DNA of 64,000 nucleotides from JAAYDS01 sp012729155. Lineage in GTDB: Bacteria; Chloroflexota; Anaerolineae; UBA1429. Shown here piece by piece: positions 43,721 to 52,010 of this stretch. The stretch is taken from assembly GCA_036774405.1 (NCBI GenBank), contig DAIPBO010000004.1, positions 1 to 64,000 of the forward strand, in the 5' to 3' direction. The first letter of the stretch is position 1. Each line of letters opens with the position of its first letter. Both the position numbers and the translations under genes were made by a program. The notes below the pieces were generated by a model. It had not been told where the DNA came from and did not search any database. It worked only from the letters and a program-made list of their open reading frames with translations.

Positions 43721-44752
43721 ATGCCAGAGATGATGAGGTCGGCCCGCATCTATGGGGTCGGCGAGATGGGTGTCGAGGAGATCGAGCGCCATAGCATCCA
43801 GGCGCCCGACGAGGTGCTGATCAAGATCCACGCCTGCGGCGTATGCCCCAGCGACCTGCGCGCCTACACTGGCACGCGTGGCGGGCGGGCCTATCCGTTT
43901 ACACCAGGGCACGAGTGGGCCGGCGAAATCGTCGAGGTGGGCCCCGCCGTCGAGGGGTGGAAGGTGGGGGATCGTGTGGCCCCGAGCTGGCGCGTGATGT
44001 GTGGCACCTGCTACTATTGCGTGCGCGGCCTGCACAACTACTGCGAAAACATCGGCCGGTACCGCCCCCGCGGCGGTTTCTGCGAGTACGGCGCCTCGGT
44101 GCAGCAGGCGCTCTATCGCATCCCAGAGAACCTGAGCTTTGTTCAGGCAGCCTTTGCCGAACCGCTGGCGTGCATCATCAACGGCAACCGCTGGACGATG
44201 ATCAACTATGGCGACGATGTAGTGGTGATCGGCGCGGGGCCCATCGGCCTGATGCACATGCAGTTGGCGCGGCACAGCGGCGCCCGTGTGATCGTCAGCG
44301 AGATGAACGCCGAGCGTCTGGCCAAGGCCAAGGCGCTGGGGGCTGATGAGGTCATCAACCCCGGCGAGGTAGACGCGGTACAGGCCGTCAAAGACCTGAC
44401 CAACGGCTACGGGGCGAACGCGGTCATCGTGGCGGTGGGCAACCGTCGTGCTGAAGAGCAGGCGCTCGACATGGCGGCCATCGGCGCTTCGGTGAACTAT
44501 TTCGCCGGCACCTATCCGCCGACGACCTTCCCGCTTGATCCAAACGTGGTCCACTACAAGCAGATCCGCCTGACGGGCAGCCACGACTATACGCCGATGG
44601 ACTTTTACAGTGCGCTGTTGTTCATGTCGCAGGGCGCTGTCAAGGTCGAAGAGCTGATCAGCCACGAGCTGCCGCTGGCGCAGGTCAAAGAAGGGTTCGA
44701 CATCGTGGCCGCGCAACAGGGTCTCAAGGTGATGGTGCGCACCGACCAATAG
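43721..44752 (+). CDS. Zinc-dependent alcohol dehydrogenase
   Basis: The 343-residue medium-chain dehydrogenase has catalytic zinc motifs ACGVCPSDLRAY and TPGHEWAGEIV, structural zinc site CGTCYYCVRGLHNYC and cofactor motif VVIGAGPIGLMHMQ. ATG 43721 is chosen because AAGGGAG lies seven bases upstream and homology starts there; a longer reading into the Gfo/Idh gene is spurious. It is fifth in the operon and only distantly similar to the dehydrogenase at 41572, so two different oxidations are likely. Confidence 0.88.
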   Translation: MPEMMRSARIYGVGEMGVEEIERHSIQAPDEVLIKIHACGVCPSDLRAYTGTRGGRAYPFTPGHEWAGEIVEVGPAVEGWKVGDRVAPSWRVMCGTCYYCVRGLHNYCENIGRYRPRGGFCEYGASVQQALYRIPENLSFVQAAFAEPLACIINGNRWTMINYGDDVVVIGAGPIGLMHMQLARHSGARVIVSEMNAERLAKAKALGADEVINPGEVDAVQAVKDLTNGYGANAVIVAVGNRRAEEQALDMAAIGASVNYFAGTYPPTTFPLDPNVVHYKQIRLTGSHDYTPMDFYSALLFMSQGAVKVEELISHELPLAQVKEGFDIVAAQQGLKVMVRTDQ

Positions 44753-44809
44753 CTGGCGGTCGAAGCGCGAGGCGTTAGTGGGTTACAGTGCACGCCTAGA
44801 GGAGGCAAG

Positions 44810-45745
44810 ATGAAAGTCGGATTGTACAGTATCACGTTTTTGGGTGTCTGGTATGATGGGCCGGCCAAGACGCTGAGCGAGTTCATGCAGACGGCTGCAC
44901 GCATGGGGTACGATGGTGTTGAGTTTGACGGCAAGCGGCCGCACGCCAACCCGATGGACCTGAGCGCCGCGCAGCGCAAAGAGATCGTCAAAGAGGCAGC
45001 CGACCTGGGCCTGGAGATCGCCGGTGTGGCCAGCAACAACGACTTTGCCAGCCCGGTGCCCGAGCACCGCGAGTCGCAACTGCTGATGGTCAAGGAGCAG
45101 TGCCGACTCTGTGGCGATTTGGGCGGCGGCGTGGTGCGCCTGTTTGCGGCGTGGCCCGGCGTCACGCTCATCCACGGTGTGGGCTCGTACGAGTTTGCGC
45201 GAGCCGGCTGGCACGCCTTTGACGGTTGCGTCACGCGCGAAGAGCGCTGGAACATGGTGCGCGACTGCCTCGCCGAGGCGGCCGATTTCGCCAAAGAGTT
45301 CGGTGTCACCGTGGCGCTGCAGAACCATCATCCGCTGGTGCGTCACTGGAAGGACATGTACGACCTGGTCGAAGAGGTCAACTCGCCTTACCTCAAGTGC
45401 GTGCTCGATGTTCCGATGATGGTCTCGCAAGAGACCGACTTTGTGCGCGAGGCCGCGCTGACAGTGGGCAAGCGGCAGTCGATCTCGCACTTTGGCGGCG
45501 AGTTCCGCCGGGGCGAGGATGGCAAGGTGTTCTGCAAACCCGTCAACTGGGGCGGGGCGCAGATCAACTATCCTGCCTTTGTCAAGGCCATGAAGGACAT
45601 CGACTACAAGGGCTTTGTCAACTTTGAGTACTGCCACCCGGCGCTGAACGAAAAGCACGAGCACATGGGCATCGACTGGGTCGAGATGAACGCGCAGCTC
45701 GCGCTCGAGTTCATGCGCGACCAGATCGCTACCTACTACAAGTAA
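44810..45745 (+). CDS. Sugar phosphate isomerase/epimerase-like TIM-barrel protein
   Basis: The 311-residue product belongs to the xylose isomerase-like TIM-barrel superfamily: first strand MKVGLYSITFLGVWYDG, YDGVEFDGKR, VALQNHHPL, KCVLDVPMMV and FVNFEYCHP, with acidic and His residues at strand ends suited to metal binding. It may isomerise, epimerise or dehydrate a keto-sugar from the two dehydrogenases. AGAGGAGG precedes the ATG. It closes the six-gene operon, before the terminator at 45766. Confidence 0.78.
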   Translation: MKVGLYSITFLGVWYDGPAKTLSEFMQTAARMGYDGVEFDGKRPHANPMDLSAAQRKEIVKEAADLGLEIAGVASNNDFASPVPEHRESQLLMVKEQCRLCGDLGGGVVRLFAAWPGVTLIHGVGSYEFARAGWHAFDGCVTREERWNMVRDCLAEAADFAKEFGVTVALQNHHPLVRHWKDMYDLVEEVNSPYLKCVLDVPMMVSQETDFVREAALTVGKRQSISHFGGEFRRGEDGKVFCKPVNWGGAQINYPAFVKAMKDIDYKGFVNFEYCHPALNEKHEHMGIDWVEMNAQLALEFMRDQIATYYK

Positions 45746-45765
45746 GGTCGGACTGACAGCGGCCT

Positions 45766-45799
45766 CAAAGAGGGCGTCGCTACAGCGACGCCCTCTTTG
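45766..45799 (+). terminator. Terminator of the six-gene operon, 15-bp perfect stem
   Basis: CAAAGAGGGCGTCGC (45766-45780) pairs with GCGACGCCCTCTTTG (45785-45799), loop TACA, followed by CTTTGC. Confidence 0.92.
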
Positions 45800-45810
45800 C
45801 TTTGCGGTGC

Positions 45811-45839
45811 TTGCGACAGCGCGATGCAGCCGGTATACT
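45811..45839 (+). promoter_or_regulatory. Promoter of the CobD-like gene
   Basis: TTGCGA (45811-45816), 17-base spacer, TATACT (45834-45839), starting 12 bases after the preceding terminator. Confidence 0.6.
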
Positions 45840-45867
45840 GAGCGCGACAAGATAGACGGAGGGCACG

Positions 45868-46800
45868 ATGAGGGGACTCTGGCGGCGCGCTGTGGTGGCC
45901 GGGCTGGCCGTAGGGTTTGATCTGCTGGGCGTTCAGATGCCGACGAGTGTCGGCGAGCGCGTCTCAGGGGCAGGCGCCTGGCTGACGACACGACTCAGAC
46001 CGCTGGCTCGGGCAGGCGTGGTCGGGCCGATGGCCATCACCGGCTCGACCGGCAGCGCTGTTGCGGGGCGGGCGCTGGAGCAGTGGAGCCGCGCCTTGCC
46101 AGAGGGGCTCGGGTTGGCTGCCGAAGCGCTTCTGCTAAAGGAGGTTCTGAGCGTTGAGGCGGTTCGCAAAGCAGCGCGCCAGGTATCGGCTGCGCTTGCG
46201 CGTGACGATATAGGCACTGCGCGCGAGATCTGGAGCCGCTCTCCTGTGCTCGCCGCAGTGCCGTGCGATTCGCTTGACGCGACCGAGATGGCGCAGGTAG
46301 CCACCAGCCGTGTGGCGGCTCAGGCCAACAGCCACGCCGTGGCGCCGCTGTTCTACTATGCCGTTGGCGGGCTGCCAGCGGCCCTGGCTTATCGCTGGCT
46401 GAGCGCTGAACTGGCCCATGCTCCTGAAGGGCGTTTCGGCGAGCACATGCGGCGCCTGGCCATGGCGGTTCCGGCCTGGGCCAGCGCTGGGCTGATGAAG
46501 GTGGCCGCCGAGCTCCGTCGGGCCGACAGTTTGGGGGCTGAGCGTGTACAACGCACCGAGGGGCGCCTGCTGGAGGCGCCGGCGCGTGCTGCCACGGTGC
46601 GCGTGATGTCAGGGGCGCTGGGCGTGCGCCTCGTCGATCAAGAAGGCAACGCTGTCAACGTTGCCGGGCGCTCGGCTACACCTGATGATCTGCAACGCGC
46701 AGGAAGCATTGTGGGGATGACGGTTGGCCTGGCAGGCGGGCTCTTGCTGGTGGCCGGGCTGGCCTGGAAGACCTTTGGCCCACGAGGGGACGCGCGGTGA
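45868..46800 (+). CDS. Divergent CobD/CbiB-like membrane protein
   Basis: The 310-residue product follows the CobD/CbiB (adenosylcobinamide-phosphate synthase) pattern end to end: N-terminal GLAVGFDLLG, middle LLLKEVLSVEAVRKAARQV, VAPLFYYAVGGLPAALAYR, and C-terminal MSGALGVRLVDQ followed by TPDDLQRAGS and a last membrane helix. The residues most conserved in active enzymes are changed: SRDT is SRSP, AEN-DG before APLF is AQANSHA, and NTLDSM is lost. It may no longer catalyse corrinoid synthesis. GGAGGG precedes ATG 45868. No other cobalamin gene is in the window. Confidence 0.6.
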   Translation: MRGLWRRAVVAGLAVGFDLLGVQMPTSVGERVSGAGAWLTTRLRPLARAGVVGPMAITGSTGSAVAGRALEQWSRALPEGLGLAAEALLLKEVLSVEAVRKAARQVSAALARDDIGTAREIWSRSPVLAAVPCDSLDATEMAQVATSRVAAQANSHAVAPLFYYAVGGLPAALAYRWLSAELAHAPEGRFGEHMRRLAMAVPAWASAGLMKVAAELRRADSLGAERVQRTEGRLLEAPARAATVRVMSGALGVRLVDQEGNAVNVAGRSATPDDLQRAGSIVGMTVGLAGGLLLVAGLAWKTFGPRGDAR

Positions 46801-47084
46801 TGGGCGAGGCCGACCGGTCGCCGAACCTGGACGAGCAGGTGGCAGGCCTGGTCGCTACGTTGACGCCCGAACGCATCGAGCAAGTGGCTCGTCAGCTGGC
46901 GGCGGCGCGGCCTGGCCGGTTGCGCTCGGGGATCACCGCGCACGAGCTGATAGATGCGCTATTGGGGCCAGTCGAAGGGGCCAGCGGGGCCGAGATATGG
47001 CGCGTCAGGCTCAAGATCAGGGCCGCGCTGCAGGCGACCATCGCTACCATGCCCAACCTGACGTTCGTCGAAGGCGACGCTTGA
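46800..47084 (+). CDS. Hypothetical small protein
   Basis: A 94-residue, acidic, probably helical cytoplasmic protein (LDEQVAGLVATLTPERIEQV, then AHELIDALLG) that I do not recognise. Its ATG overlaps the stop of the CobD-like gene by one base (TGATG), so the two are translationally coupled and may work together. A GTG at 46797 is the alternative start. The terminator at 47130 follows. Confidence 0.6.
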   Translation: MGEADRSPNLDEQVAGLVATLTPERIEQVARQLAAARPGRLRSGITAHELIDALLGPVEGASGAEIWRVRLKIRAALQATIATMPNLTFVEGDA

Positions 47085-47129
47085 TGAGGCCCGGATTTCG
47101 TCCTTCTGGATGAAGGACAGAGCTAACAC

Positions 47130-47159
47130 AGACGGGCAGCCCTCGAGGGCTGCCCGTCT
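47130..47159. terminator. Bidirectional terminator, 14-bp stem
   Basis: AGACGGGCAGCCCT (47130-47143) pairs with AGGGCTGCCCGTCT (47146-47159), followed by CTTGT. It separates the convergent CobD-like operon and the FGGY kinase gene. Confidence 0.88.
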
Positions 47160-47176
47160 CTTGTGGAGTGGCGGCG

Positions 47177-48685
47177 CTACAGACGATGCAGCAGCTCGGC
47201 CAGGCGTGGGTATAGCTCGCTATACAGCGCGTAACGCTCCCCATAGCGCGCCTGCATATCGGCTTGAGGCTCGACAGTGTGCGCCGTACGTACGGTGGCA
47301 GCCACGGCCGCAGGCAAGTCGGCATACACGCCTGCCGTTACTCCCGCAAGGAGCGCCGCGCCCAGTGCGGCCGCCTCGGTGACGTCTGGCACGTTCAGGG
47401 GCAGGCCGCAGATGTTGGCCTTGAGTTGGAGCCATAGATGACTGCGGGCGCCACCGCCAACGGCATGTAGCCTCTCAAGAGGCATGCCGCCGTTGCGCAA
47501 GAGCTCGATATTGGTGCGCAGCTCAAAGGTAAGGCCCTCTAGAATGGCCTTGGCGATCTCGGCGCGCGTGGTAGCGAACGAGAGCCCCACCAGGGCCCCG
47601 CGCGAGGCAGTGTCTAGCAGCGGCGTGCCACTCCCCGAGAGGTGTGGGAGCATCAGCAGCCGTGTGGGCATGGCTGGTGCGTCGCGCAGGATCAGATCGT
47701 AGGCGTTGAGGCCAGCCTGTCGCGCCTCAGCCAGCAGGCCAGGCCCGCAGACGTCGCGGAACCAGCGCAATACCATGCCACCAGCCTGGTTCAGTGTCAT
47801 CGCCAGGTAACGCCCGGGCACCACGTGGCGGTAGACAGAGATGCCGCCTGCCGCCAGGTCTGTTGAGACCGCCGGCCCGGCCAGCGCAAGTTCGACCACC
47901 TCGGCGCTACCTGTCGAGACCATGGCGGCGCCTGGCGCGATCGTGCCGCTGCCGAGGGCGGCGCAGGCCTGGTCATGGCCGCCAGCAGCCACCCACAGCG
48001 GCCGCCGCAGGCCGAGTTCGCGCGACAGTTTCGAAGACAGTTGGCCGATGGGACGCAGGTCGGCGGGCGCTACAGGCGACAACCGCACTGCGTCGAGGCC
48101 ACACCGAGCGAGTATCTCGACATCCCAGCCGCTGCCGTCAAGCGCCATCATCTGCGTTCGCGACGCGAGGCATTGACTGACGACAGGCTCGCCTGTAAGG
48201 CACTGCAGCAGATAGTCCTCATACAGACAAAACCTGGCGGCGCGCCTGTACACGTCAGGCTCGTGCCCGCGCAGCCAGAGCAGCTTGGGCAGGGTGTTGA
48301 TGGTGTGCAGCGGCATACCTGTCCGCTCATAGAGCCAGTGGGCTCCCACGTGCTCGGCAAGCCAGGCATTCTGCGCTGTGGTGCGCGTATCCATGCCAAG
48401 AATGGCCGGGCGCAGGGGCACGCCGGCGCCATCCACCGGCATGATCGCTTCGCCCTGACACGAAAGGGCCAGCGCAGCAGGCGGATCGTGGGGGCATGCC
48501 GCCACCGCCTGACAGAGGGCATCCCAGGCCAGGCGCCAGACGGCTTTGGCATCCTGTTCTGCCCAGCCAGGTTGCGGTGTGAGCACGCCATACTCGCGCG
48601 AGGCGGCGCTCAACAGAGCGCCGCTCTCGTCGAACAAGACAGCCTTGCAGCCGGTGGTGCCGATGTCAAGGCCCAGCAGCGACAT
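47177..48685 (-). CDS. FGGY family carbohydrate kinase (xylulokinase-like)
   Basis: The 502-residue kinase has MSLLGLDIGTTGCKAVLFD, the substrate motif ILGMDTRTTAQN, catalytic Asp in AAGGHDQACAALGSG and the FGGY signature HAVGGGARSHLWLQL. It should phosphorylate the ketose produced by the isomerase encoded five bases upstream. It is the last gene of a four-gene minus-strand operon (SIS protein, zinc dehydrogenase, isomerase, kinase). No clear ribosome binding site is visible, consistent with coupling to the upstream gene. Confidence 0.9.
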   Translation of the reverse strand: MSLLGLDIGTTGCKAVLFDESGALLSAASREYGVLTPQPGWAEQDAKAVWRLAWDALCQAVAACPHDPPAALALSCQGEAIMPVDGAGVPLRPAILGMDTRTTAQNAWLAEHVGAHWLYERTGMPLHTINTLPKLLWLRGHEPDVYRRAARFCLYEDYLLQCLTGEPVVSQCLASRTQMMALDGSGWDVEILARCGLDAVRLSPVAPADLRPIGQLSSKLSRELGLRRPLWVAAGGHDQACAALGSGTIAPGAAMVSTGSAEVVELALAGPAVSTDLAAGGISVYRHVVPGRYLAMTLNQAGGMVLRWFRDVCGPGLLAEARQAGLNAYDLILRDAPAMPTRLLMLPHLSGSGTPLLDTASRGALVGLSFATTRAEIAKAILEGLTFELRTNIELLRNGGMPLERLHAVGGGARSHLWLQLKANICGLPLNVPDVTEAAALGAALLAGVTAGVYADLPAAVAATVRTAHTVEPQADMQARYGERYALYSELYPRLAELLHRL

Positions 48686-48690
48686 CGGCG

Positions 48691-50103
48691 TCAGTAACCG
48701 ATGTGTTGGTAAACATCCCAGCCAAAGTAGGTCTCGAACGCTTCGGCGAGGATGTCACTGACATGGCCAGGCGCCATGGCCACATGGTGCTCGAACTGGT
48801 TCCTGCAGATGTACTTGAGCAGGAACTGCAGATCCGGAATCTCTATCACTGCAGTGCTGCCGAACGTGTCGAGCGGGTCATCGGTAAAAGCGCCATCGCC
48901 CACATAGCAGTGCACGGCGCCCTCGATGTCCATGGTCGAGACGCGCGCGAACGTCATGGGGCCAGCGGGCACCCGCCCTGCGATGGCGCCAAAGGTGTGG
49001 TCGCTGCCGAGCGTCGTGCCCAGGATCTCGCCATAGTGCATGCGGGCATCTTTGAGCATGCTCTTGGGCCAGTTGCTGCAGTGGAACAGCACGCACTTGT
49101 CGGGATCGTCGGCATAGTTGTTGTTCCAGTCGACCAGGGCGCTGGGGCGGCCCGCCGCGAGCTGCAGAGCGTACATCGACACGGCGCCAGTGACGTCGAC
49201 CTCGCAGGCGCTGGGCAGCATACGGTCGCTCATAAAGCTCATGACACTGCAAGGGCTGATGCCATAGTTGATCTGGATCGAATCCCAGCACTGCAGGGCG
49301 GTGGCATCGATGGCGTTGGCATCCATCCACTCTTCAATGACGGCCGCCAGCCTGGCCATCTGCAGCAACGGCCTGGCGGGGATGCCGTCGGTAGGGATAT
49401 AGTCTTTGAGCGCCTCGAGGCGGGCACGCACTTGGGGCGCGTCGTCTGCCAGGCGCTCGGCGCGACCGAGGATCTCTGACAGGTCGGCCGTCACCACCGT
49501 GATGCCGGCATCTTGCAGGATCTTTTCGCTGTAGCGCACGGTGTTGAACGCCGCGGGACGAGCGCCGATGGCGCCCAGCCGTGCCCCCTGCAGGCCATTG
49601 ACCACGCGGCACACGCCGAGGAACTGCTCAAGATCCTGTTTGAAGCTGGCGCTTTTGGGGTGGACGGTGTGCAGGTCGGTCAGCGAGAAAGGTATGCCGT
49701 ACTGACCGAGGTTATTGCATACCGAGATTTTGCCGCAGAAGGCGTCGCGGCGACGCTCGACGGTGAACTGGTCGAGCGCATCGGGGTAAGCCTGCACCAG
49801 AACGGGCACGCCCAGGCCAGCAAGCTGCACCGTCTCGGCCACACCGCGCTCATCGCCAAAGTTCGGCAGTACCACCAGCAGGCCGTCGATCTCATCGGCG
49901 TGCTCGGCGAACAGGCGAGCGCACTTGACGGCATCCTCGCGGGTCTCGACGCCGCCGAGCTTGGTGGTCTGGTCGTCGAGCATCACCGGGGTGACGTCGA
50001 GTTCACGGCAGAGCTCCAGGATGTCGGCGCGAGCCTCTGTCACGAGTTGATCGGGGAAAAAGTTGCGGTTGCCAATGATGACTCCGAGCGTCGCTTTGCT
50101 CAT
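48691..50103 (-). CDS. L-fucose/L-arabinose isomerase family protein
   Basis: The 470-residue product has the FucI/AraA-type layout: N-terminal Rossmann-like domain (GVIIGNRNFFP, LLVVLPNFGDE), a central domain with metal-ligand candidates (ALQCWDSIQINYG, ACEVDVTGAVS) and a C-terminal barrel with conserved His residues (LFHCSNWP, NQFEHHVAMAPG). It should interconvert an aldose and ketose. It is shorter than FucI (about 590), so the exact sugar is not assigned. GGAGGTGCTGC precedes ATG 50103. A promoter is visible just upstream (50133-50161). Confidence 0.82.
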   Translation of the reverse strand: MSKATLGVIIGNRNFFPDQLVTEARADILELCRELDVTPVMLDDQTTKLGGVETREDAVKCARLFAEHADEIDGLLVVLPNFGDERGVAETVQLAGLGVPVLVQAYPDALDQFTVERRRDAFCGKISVCNNLGQYGIPFSLTDLHTVHPKSASFKQDLEQFLGVCRVVNGLQGARLGAIGARPAAFNTVRYSEKILQDAGITVVTADLSEILGRAERLADDAPQVRARLEALKDYIPTDGIPARPLLQMARLAAVIEEWMDANAIDATALQCWDSIQINYGISPCSVMSFMSDRMLPSACEVDVTGAVSMYALQLAAGRPSALVDWNNNYADDPDKCVLFHCSNWPKSMLKDARMHYGEILGTTLGSDHTFGAIAGRVPAGPMTFARVSTMDIEGAVHCYVGDGAFTDDPLDTFGSTAVIEIPDLQFLLKYICRNQFEHHVAMAPGHVSDILAEAFETYFGWDVYQHIGY

Positions 50104-50132
50104 GCAGCACCTCCATCGTATGCATTGTCTGG

Positions 50133-50161
50133 ATTGTAGCGTTACGTCGCACTCGGCTCAA
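50133..50161 (-). promoter_or_regulatory. Promoter of the isomerase-kinase pair
   Basis: On the minus strand TTGAGC (50156-50161), 17-base spacer, TACAAT (50133-50138), about 30 bases before the start at 50103. It could act as an internal operon promoter. Confidence 0.55.
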
Positions 50162-50182
50162 GCGCGGCCTGCGCAACAGGCA

Positions 50183-51229
50183 TCAGCCCCACGGTAGAAC
50201 GAGCACCTTGAGTGCCTCGCCCTGCGAGGCCGCCTCAAAGGCAGCGCCCACCTGCGAGAGAGGGTAGCGCGCAGTGATCAGCAGCGAGGCAGGCATCAGG
50301 CCGCGCGCCAGAACGTCGAGGGCCAGCGCGTGCATGGTGGGATGGTATGAAAAGGCTCCCAGTACCTCGATTTCGCCATAGTGGATACGGTTGCCATCGA
50401 GGTGGGTGGTGGGGTCGGCCTTGGGCAGCCCCCCGAATAGGACAACCTTGCCACCCTTGCGCACTGCGAGTACGGCCTCTGCCTGCGTGGCGGCCACGGG
50501 GTTGGCGCAGATGACCACGTCGGCGCCACGTCCATCGGTAAAGGCACGGACTGCAGCCACCAGATCTTGCGTTTGGGGATCGATCACGAGGTCGGGCTCG
50601 AAGCGCCTGGCCATCTCACGGCGGGGGGCACTACGTTGCGAGATAATCGTACGCGCACCGCGGGCGCGGGCCACGGCGATGTGCATGCAGCCGATGGGCC
50701 CTGCACCGATGATCAGCACGGTATCTGTCATCGAGACGCCGAGTTTCTGCTGAATGGCCAGAACGCTGCTCAGTGGCTCTGAAAGGGCAGCATGCAGCGT
50801 CTCGAGAGAGGCGGGTACGTGATGCACAATGCCGCGCTGCAGCGCGGCTGCCGAGAGCGGCATATACTCGGCCAGGCCGCCTGGCTGCCCCGGGGTGATG
50901 CCGATCATGGTCAGGTGATCGCACAGGTTATAGAGGCCGCGCTGGCAATAGTAGCACTCGCCACAGTGGATATCGGGAGCGATGGCCAGGCGGTCACCCA
51001 CAGCAAAGCGGTGTTGCGCCGAGCCGATAGCAACTACTGTGCCCACTGCCTCATGACCAGGGATGATGCCCGGCGCGCCAGACGTGGGGCCCTCGCGCCA
51101 GCGGCGCAGATCAGAGCCGCAGATGCCGCAGGCGTCGACGCGCAGCAGCAGCCCATCGGCAGGCACGGGCGGAATGGGTGTTTCGCGCAGCTCGAGCGTC
51201 TCGGGCGCGGTCAGGTAGGCAGCGATCAT
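50183..51229 (-). CDS. Zinc-dependent alcohol dehydrogenase
   Basis: The 348-residue medium-chain dehydrogenase has catalytic zinc ligands in ACGICGSDLRRW and IPGHEAVGTVV, a structural zinc site CGECYYCQRGLYNLC and cofactor motif LIIGAGPIGCMHIA. It probably oxidises a sugar alcohol to the ketose or aldose used by the isomerase and kinase downstream. Its start overlaps the SIS gene stop by four bases (ATGA). It is the third zinc dehydrogenase of the sugar island. Confidence 0.88.
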   Translation of the reverse strand: MIAAYLTAPETLELRETPIPPVPADGLLLRVDACGICGSDLRRWREGPTSGAPGIIPGHEAVGTVVAIGSAQHRFAVGDRLAIAPDIHCGECYYCQRGLYNLCDHLTMIGITPGQPGGLAEYMPLSAAALQRGIVHHVPASLETLHAALSEPLSSVLAIQQKLGVSMTDTVLIIGAGPIGCMHIAVARARGARTIISQRSAPRREMARRFEPDLVIDPQTQDLVAAVRAFTDGRGADVVICANPVAATQAEAVLAVRKGGKVVLFGGLPKADPTTHLDGNRIHYGEIEVLGAFSYHPTMHALALDVLARGLMPASLLITARYPLSQVGAAFEAASQGEALKVLVLPWG

Positions 51230-51852
51230 CGGGGCTCTTCTCCGTTCTGCTCTTGGGCCAGCCGCCGGCCCACCGCGCCGCCGGGGTGGGTGGCGCCAAA
51301 GGCCTCGCGGCTATAGCCACGCATCTGCAGCAGCAGGTGGCAGAGCAGGTCGCCGGCGGCGGCGTTGACCAGGCTGCTGCCGAGCGCAATCATGCCATAC
51401 GGGTCTATGCCAGCGGGCGCGACCACGCAGTACACCAGGTCGGCCAGCTCGCCCAGAGGCGACTGCGGGGCTTCGGTCTGCGCCACCACCAGGGCGCCGC
51501 GCCCTTTGGCGATGCGCACCAGGCTGTTGATCTCGGCGCTCTGGCCGCCCTTGGAGATGACGTAAAGCACGTCGTCAGTGCGGATGGCCCCCGCGCCGCC
51601 GTGCAGGCTGGCACCGGCGTCGAGGCACAAAGCCGGCGTGCCGCTGCACGAGAGCAGATGGGCCAGGCGCAGCGCCACGGCGTGCGACGTGCCGGCGCCT
51701 GTGACGAGCACATGCCCGCGACAATGCAGCAGCGCCTCGGCCACGCATAGCAGCGATGCATCGACCTGGTGAGCCAGCGCCCGCACGGCATCAGCCGCGG
51801 CGTTTGCTCTGGCGATGGCGCCAGACAGCAAGGTGGGGGCATCGAGCTGCAT
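51226..51852 (-). CDS. SIS domain sugar isomerase (KdsD/GutQ-like, without CBS domains)
   Basis: The 208-residue product is a single SIS domain: GHVLVTGAGTSHAVALRLAH, VLYVISKGGQSAEINSLV and the family end motif GATHPGGAVGRRL, as in arabinose-5-phosphate isomerases and related phosphosugar isomerases or binding proteins. CBS domains of KdsD are absent. ATG 51852 follows GGAGGATAT; longer readings reach a region without similarity. It leads the four-gene sugar operon from the promoter at 51908. Confidence 0.82.
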   Translation of the reverse strand: MQLDAPTLLSGAIARANAAADAVRALAHQVDASLLCVAEALLHCRGHVLVTGAGTSHAVALRLAHLLSCSGTPALCLDAGASLHGGAGAIRTDDVLYVISKGGQSAEINSLVRIAKGRGALVVAQTEAPQSPLGELADLVYCVVAPAGIDPYGMIALGSSLVNAAAGDLLCHLLLQMRGYSREAFGATHPGGAVGRRLAQEQNGEEPR

Positions 51853-51907
51853 ATATCCTCCAGAGGCAGGCTGGTCGGCCGTGGCCATCGATGTTAGAGA
51901 CATGCAG

Positions 51908-51936
51908 AGTCTAGAGAGATGGCTGTGAGTCGTCAA
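51908..51936 (-). promoter_or_regulatory. Promoter of the SIS-led sugar operon
   Basis: On the minus strand TTGACG (51931-51936), a 17-base spacer, TAGACT (51908-51913), 56 bases before the start codon. Confidence 0.6.
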
Positions 51937-52010
51937 AGGGCGAGCCAGCAGCGTTGGCGCATCGTGCCTAGCGGCTATGCATCCTGCCGCTCGCAGGCCC
52001 ATTCATAGGC

